A DNA stretch of 9,160 nt from an uncultured Bacteroidales bacterium (lineage in GTDB: Bacteria > Bacteroidota > Bacteroidia > Bacteroidales > WCHB1-69), in contig ONXT01000227.1 in NCBI GenBank assembly GCA_900321845.1, positions 1 to 9,160 on the forward strand, written 5' to 3'. A model generated the notes under the pieces. It had not been told where the DNA came from. It saw only the letters and a list, made by a program, of their open reading frames with translations, and did no database searches. Position numbers and translations under genes: made by a program. Within the stretch, counting starts at the first letter, position 1. Each line of letters starts with the position of its first letter. Of this stretch, positions 6,747-9,160 are shown in pieces.

Positions 6747-7583
6747 TCAATACTTGTAGAAACCTTCGCCGGTTTTTCTGCCGAGCAGACCAGCGCGCAC
6801 CATCTTCCGCAACAGCGGGTGAGGACGGTACTTCGGATCGCCAAATTCTTTGTAAAGGACTTCCATGATGGCGAGGTTCACATCGTTGCCGATGAGGTCG
6901 GCCAATGCGAGCGGGCCCATCGGGTGGTTGGCGCCCAGCATCATGCACTTGTCGATGTCCTCAGCGGAGGCGATACCGTCGGCGAGGATGCCGACAGCCT
7001 CGTTGATCATCGGGATGAGGATGCGGTTGACGACGAAGCCGGGGGCCTCGTTCACCAGCACGGGAGTCTTGCCGATGGAGGTGGCGAGCTCCACAATCTG
7101 GTTGCACACCGCTTCGGAAGTCACCTGACCCTTAATCACTTCCACCAGTGCCATACGGTCGGCAGGGTTGAAGAAGTGCATGCCGATGAACTGCGTCGGA
7201 CGGGTGGTGGCAGCAGCGATTTCGGTGATGGAGAGGGAGGAGGAGTTGGTGGCGAAGATGGTTTCGGGCTTGCAGATCTTGTCGAGTTCTGCGAAGACCT
7301 CTTTCTTCAGCTGCATATCCTCTACGGCGGCCTCAATCACGAGGTCGGCATCGGCGAAAGTGGCGTAGTCGATGGTGGTGGTGATGTTGGCCATAATGGC
7401 GTCAACACCCTCCTGCGACATCTTGCCTTTTTCCACTAATTTGCCATAACCTTTTGCAAATGAAGCCAATGCCTTGTCCAAGCTGGCTTGGGTTCTACTT
7501 TTCATAACCACGGGCATCTTGGCGGCGAATGCCTTCACGATACCTTTGGCCATGGTTCCGGTTCCAATAACACAAATTTTCAT
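6747..7583 (-). CDS. hbd: 3-hydroxybutyryl-CoA dehydrogenase
   Basis: The enzyme interconverts acetoacetyl-CoA and 3-hydroxybutyryl-CoA. The 278 residues are normal length and align closely with clostridial Hbd: ATNSSSLSITE at 111-121, IGMHFFNP at 133-140 with catalytic H136, E148 in LVEVI, and EAPGFVVNRILIPMINEAVG at 179-198 with N186. The C-terminal SKYRPH-like region reads KYRPHPLLRKMVRAG, ending GRKTGEGFYKY. The nucleotide loop is odd: GTGTMAKG (7-14) has Ala12 in place of the third glycine. The end of the second strand reads VVMKSRT (25-31), where NAD-type Hbd has an Asp (LRDIK). Loss of that acid and gain of Ser-Arg suggests NADP(H) preference, an inference from Rossmann-fold rules. It is the last gene of the cluster, 32 bp after crt, and is followed by an intrinsic terminator. 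Confidence 0.95.
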   Translation of the reverse strand: MKICVIGTGTMAKGIVKAFAAKMPVVMKSRTQASLDKALASFAKGYGKLVEKGKMSQEGVDAIMANITTTIDYATFADADLVIEAAVEDMQLKKEVFAELDKICKPETIFATNSSSLSITEIAAATTRPTQFIGMHFFNPADRMALVEVIKGQVTSEAVCNQIVELATSIGKTPVLVNEAPGFVVNRILIPMINEAVGILADGIASAEDIDKCMMLGANHPMGPLALADLIGNDVNLAIMEVLYKEFGDPKYRPHPLLRKMVRAGLLGRKTGEGFYKY

Positions 7584-7615
7584 AATTCGTTATTTTTAAT
7601 GGGTTGATTTTTAAA

Positions 7616-8392
7616 TTATTCGTTTTTGAAGACTGGCTTTGCTTTGGTAAGGAAGGCCGTCATTCCCTCCTTCTGGTCCTGGGTGGCGAAGCATTGGCCG
7701 AACATCTTGTTTTCGTATGCGATGGCGTCATCGGCGTCGAGGTCGTACTCGGCGTTGATGCACTGCTTGGCATAGCGGACGGCGATCGGAGCCATCGCGC
7801 AGATCTTGGCGGCCATCGCCTTGGCCTGCTCCATCAGTTCCGCCTGCGGATAGACCGCGTTCACCAGACCGATACGCAGTGCCTCGTCGGCACGGATGGC
7901 CTTGCCGGTGTAAATCATCTCCTTGGCGTAGCCCATCCCCACCAGTTTGGCGAGACGGTAGGTGCCTGAAAAGCCGGGGATGATGCCGAGGCCGACTTCG
8001 GGCTGTCCAAACTTGGCGTTGTCGGAGCAGATGCGGATGTCGCAGGCCATCGCCAGCTCACAGCCGCCGCCGAGGGCGAACCCGTTGACTGCAGCAATCA
8101 CCGGAATGTCAAGGGTTTCAATCTTGCGGAACACTGCTGCGCCGAGGCGGCCAAATGTCTCGCCTTCCGCAGCATTCAGGTTCTGCATCTCCGAGATGTC
8201 GGCGCCCGCCACGAACGACTTCTCGCCGTCACCCGTGATAATCAGCACCCGCACCTCCTTGCTGAGGTTGGTGATGAAATCATCCAGTTCCTTCAGCAGC
8301 GCGGAGTTCAGCGCATTCAGCGACTTCGGTGCCGAAATCGTCAGCACGCAAATGCCCGATTCGGTATTGATTTTCAGATAGGTATAATCCAT
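7616..8392 (-). CDS. crt: Enoyl-CoA hydratase / 3-hydroxybutyryl-CoA dehydratase (crotonase)
   Basis: Crotonase reversibly hydrates crotonyl-CoA to 3-hydroxybutyryl-CoA. The 258 residues are standard for the short-chain enzyme. Visible signatures are KSLNALN at 23-29, FVAGADISEM at 60-69 (oxyanion hole), NGFALGGGCELAMACDI at 103-119 with catalytic Glu112, and FGQPEVGLGIIPGFSGTYRL at 128-147 with the second Glu132. The usual GFGGTQRL reads GFSGTYRL, an unremarkable variant. No second domain is present, so it is not a fused FadB-type protein. The next gene, hbd, acts on the same hydroxyacyl-CoA, which supports the C4 role over general beta-oxidation. The gap to the upstream ctfB (99 bp) holds repeats but no clear promoter, so co-transcription is likely though not proven. 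Confidence 0.94.
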   Translation of the reverse strand: MDYTYLKINTESGICVLTISAPKSLNALNSALLKELDDFITNLSKEVRVLIITGDGEKSFVAGADISEMQNLNAAEGETFGRLGAAVFRKIETLDIPVIAAVNGFALGGGCELAMACDIRICSDNAKFGQPEVGLGIIPGFSGTYRLAKLVGMGYAKEMIYTGKAIRADEALRIGLVNAVYPQAELMEQAKAMAAKICAMAPIAVRYAKQCINAEYDLDADDAIAYENKMFGQCFATQDQKEGMTAFLTKAKPVFKNE

Positions 8393-8418
8393 TGTTTTGT
8401 ATTTAAATCATTGTAATT

Positions 8419-8446
8419 GTAGAGACGTGGCATGCCGCGTCTCTAC
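8419..8446 (+). repeat. 28-bp near-perfect palindrome between ctfB and crt
   Basis: The outer arms GTAGAGACG and CGTCTCTAC are perfect complements. The centre GGCATGCC is itself a palindrome, and the only imperfection is one T-G pair (8428/8437), giving 13 of 14 Watson-Crick pairs. There is no T-run on either side, so it is not a standard terminator. Sequences of this kind recur as dispersed extragenic palindromes in Bacteroidota genomes, as I recall them; copy number here cannot be judged from one window. It could also protect or stall the ctfB-crt mRNA. Confidence 0.75.
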
Positions 8447-8456
8447 GTGATTATCC

Positions 8457-8491
8457 CTTCAATTTCCCGTTTTCAATTTTCAATTCTCAAC
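8457..8491 (+). repeat. Heptamer tandem repeat abutting the ctfB stop
   Basis: Five consecutive 7-base units run from 8457: CTTCAAT, TTCCCGT, TTTCAAT, TTTCAAT and TCTCAAC. Units 3 and 4 are identical, 1 and 5 are close, and 2 is degenerate. The last unit ends exactly at the base before the ctfB stop codon. It sits 10 bp from the 28-bp palindrome, and the two probably belong to one extragenic repeat locus. Confidence 0.55.
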
Positions 8492-9151
8492 TTACAGTTG
8501 CATCGGTTTCAGGTCGTCGGCGATGATCAGATCGGCCTCGGTGGCGGCCTTCACCTGATCGACCGTGAATTCGGGATGGATCTCCTTGAGCACGATGCCC
8601 TTGGGAGTCACTTCCATCACGCCCATTTCGGTGATGATGAGGTTCACCTGACCTTTAGCGGTGAGGGGCAGGTTGCATTTTTTGAGGATTTTCGGGTTGC
8701 CCTTCTGGGTGTGTTCCATGGCGAGGATTACGCGCTTGGCACCCACGATGAGGTCCATGGCGCCGCCCATGCCGGGGGTGAGTTTGCCTGGAATCATCCA
8801 GTTGGCGAGGTCGCCGTTTTCATCTACTTGCATAGCGCCGAGGATGGTGGCGTCAACGTGGCCGCCGCGGATGATGCCGAAAGAGGTGGCTGAATCGAAG
8901 GAGGCGGCACCTGACACTGCGGTGATGTAGCCGCCGCCGGCGTTGACCATATTCGGGTCTTCCTTGCCTTCTTCGGGAGTCGGACCCATCCCTAACATCC
9001 CGTTCTCGCTTTGCAGCGTTACGGTTACTCCTTCAGGTAAATAGTTGGGAATCATAGTCGGAATGCCGATACCCAAGTTCACAATGTCGCCATCGTGCAA
9101 TTCGCGTGCAGCTCTTTTGGCGATAGTTTGACGAATTTCAGTTTTGTCCAT
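8492..9151 (-). CDS. ctfB: 3-oxoacid / acetoacetate CoA-transferase subunit B
   Basis: This is the beta subunit of a family I CoA-transferase (AtoA, ScoB and CtfB relatives). It moves CoA between acetoacetate and another acid such as butyrate, acetate or succinate; the partner acid cannot be told from sequence. The 219 residues are standard length. Landmarks are DGDIVNLGIGIPTMIPNYLP at 20-39, the active-site segment LQSENGMLG at 46-54 with the thioester-forming Glu49, GAASFDSATSFGIIRGGHVD at 81-100, and LANWMIPGK and PGMGGAMDL at 115-134. It starts with ATG 9 bp from the right edge. The alpha subunit, required for activity, is not in the window and is expected immediately upstream, beyond 9160. 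With crt and hbd it fits a route through acetoacetyl-CoA to crotonyl-CoA, for example lysine or amino-acid fermentation to butyrate. Confidence 0.94.
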   Translation of the reverse strand: MDKTEIRQTIAKRAARELHDGDIVNLGIGIPTMIPNYLPEGVTVTLQSENGMLGMGPTPEEGKEDPNMVNAGGGYITAVSGAASFDSATSFGIIRGGHVDATILGAMQVDENGDLANWMIPGKLTPGMGGAMDLIVGAKRVILAMEHTQKGNPKILKKCNLPLTAKGQVNLIITEMGVMEVTPKGIVLKEIHPEFTVDQVKAATEADLIIADDLKPMQL

Positions 9152-9160
9152 AACTTGATA

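Noticed and set aside
6702..7439. Plus-strand open frame of 245 codons opposite hbd
   Set aside because: It is rich in His, Val, Gly and Asp, as expected from the complement of GC-rich coding DNA, resembles no family, and lies wholly opposite a clear hbd gene.
8419..8446. Palindrome as a Rho-independent terminator of ctfB
   Set aside because: There is no T-run on the minus-strand 3' side; the sequence there is AATTACAATG.
8457..8491. CRISPR-like array
   Set aside because: The units are 7 bases and contiguous, without spacers, and no cas gene is present.

Overview
The window looks like a chromosomal segment of a Bacteroidota (Bacteroidales-like) bacterium. Three things point there: perfect matches to the Bacteroidota -7 promoter element TAnnTTTG in intergenic DNA, a membrane-anchored LytTR regulator without a receiver domain, and A-rich leaders with no strong Shine-Dalgarno sequences. 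No phage, transposase, CRISPR, rRNA or tRNA signal was seen. This reads as core and metabolic chromosome, and I found no convincing previously undescribed multi-gene system.

Left part (1-3647). The window opens inside miaA (tRNA dimethylallyltransferase, + strand). It converges on, and overlaps by 4 bp, a minus-strand gene for a four-helix membrane protein with a C-terminal LytTR DNA-binding domain. That gene is divergent from a long-chain acyl-CoA synthetase gene (+). The roughly 207-bp divergent spacer has candidate promoters facing both ways. Between them lie four related units spaced exactly 20 bp apart, with a fifth copy over the start of the lytTR gene. This is the most interesting regulatory DNA in the window and a plausible operator.

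Middle part (3661-6746). Two minus-strand genes are joined by a TGATG stop/start overlap. The first encodes a secreted MORN-repeat protein and the second a U32-family protein resembling the rRNA hydroxylase RlhA. A candidate promoter lies upstream of the MORN gene. Immediately beyond it is a good intrinsic terminator for the next operon.

Right part (6747-9160). A minus-strand cluster, transcribed in the order ctfB, crt, hbd, encodes a CoA-transferase beta subunit, a crotonase and a 3-hydroxybutyryl-CoA dehydrogenase. Together they interconvert acetoacetate/acetoacetyl-CoA, 3-hydroxybutyryl-CoA and crotonyl-CoA, the core of butyrate formation (or its reverse). The alpha subunit of the transferase should lie just past the right edge. 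The dehydrogenase has Rossmann-fold changes that suggest NADP(H) rather than NAD(H) use. The ctfB-crt gap carries a 28-bp near-perfect palindrome and a heptamer tandem repeat, both typical of dispersed extragenic repeats.
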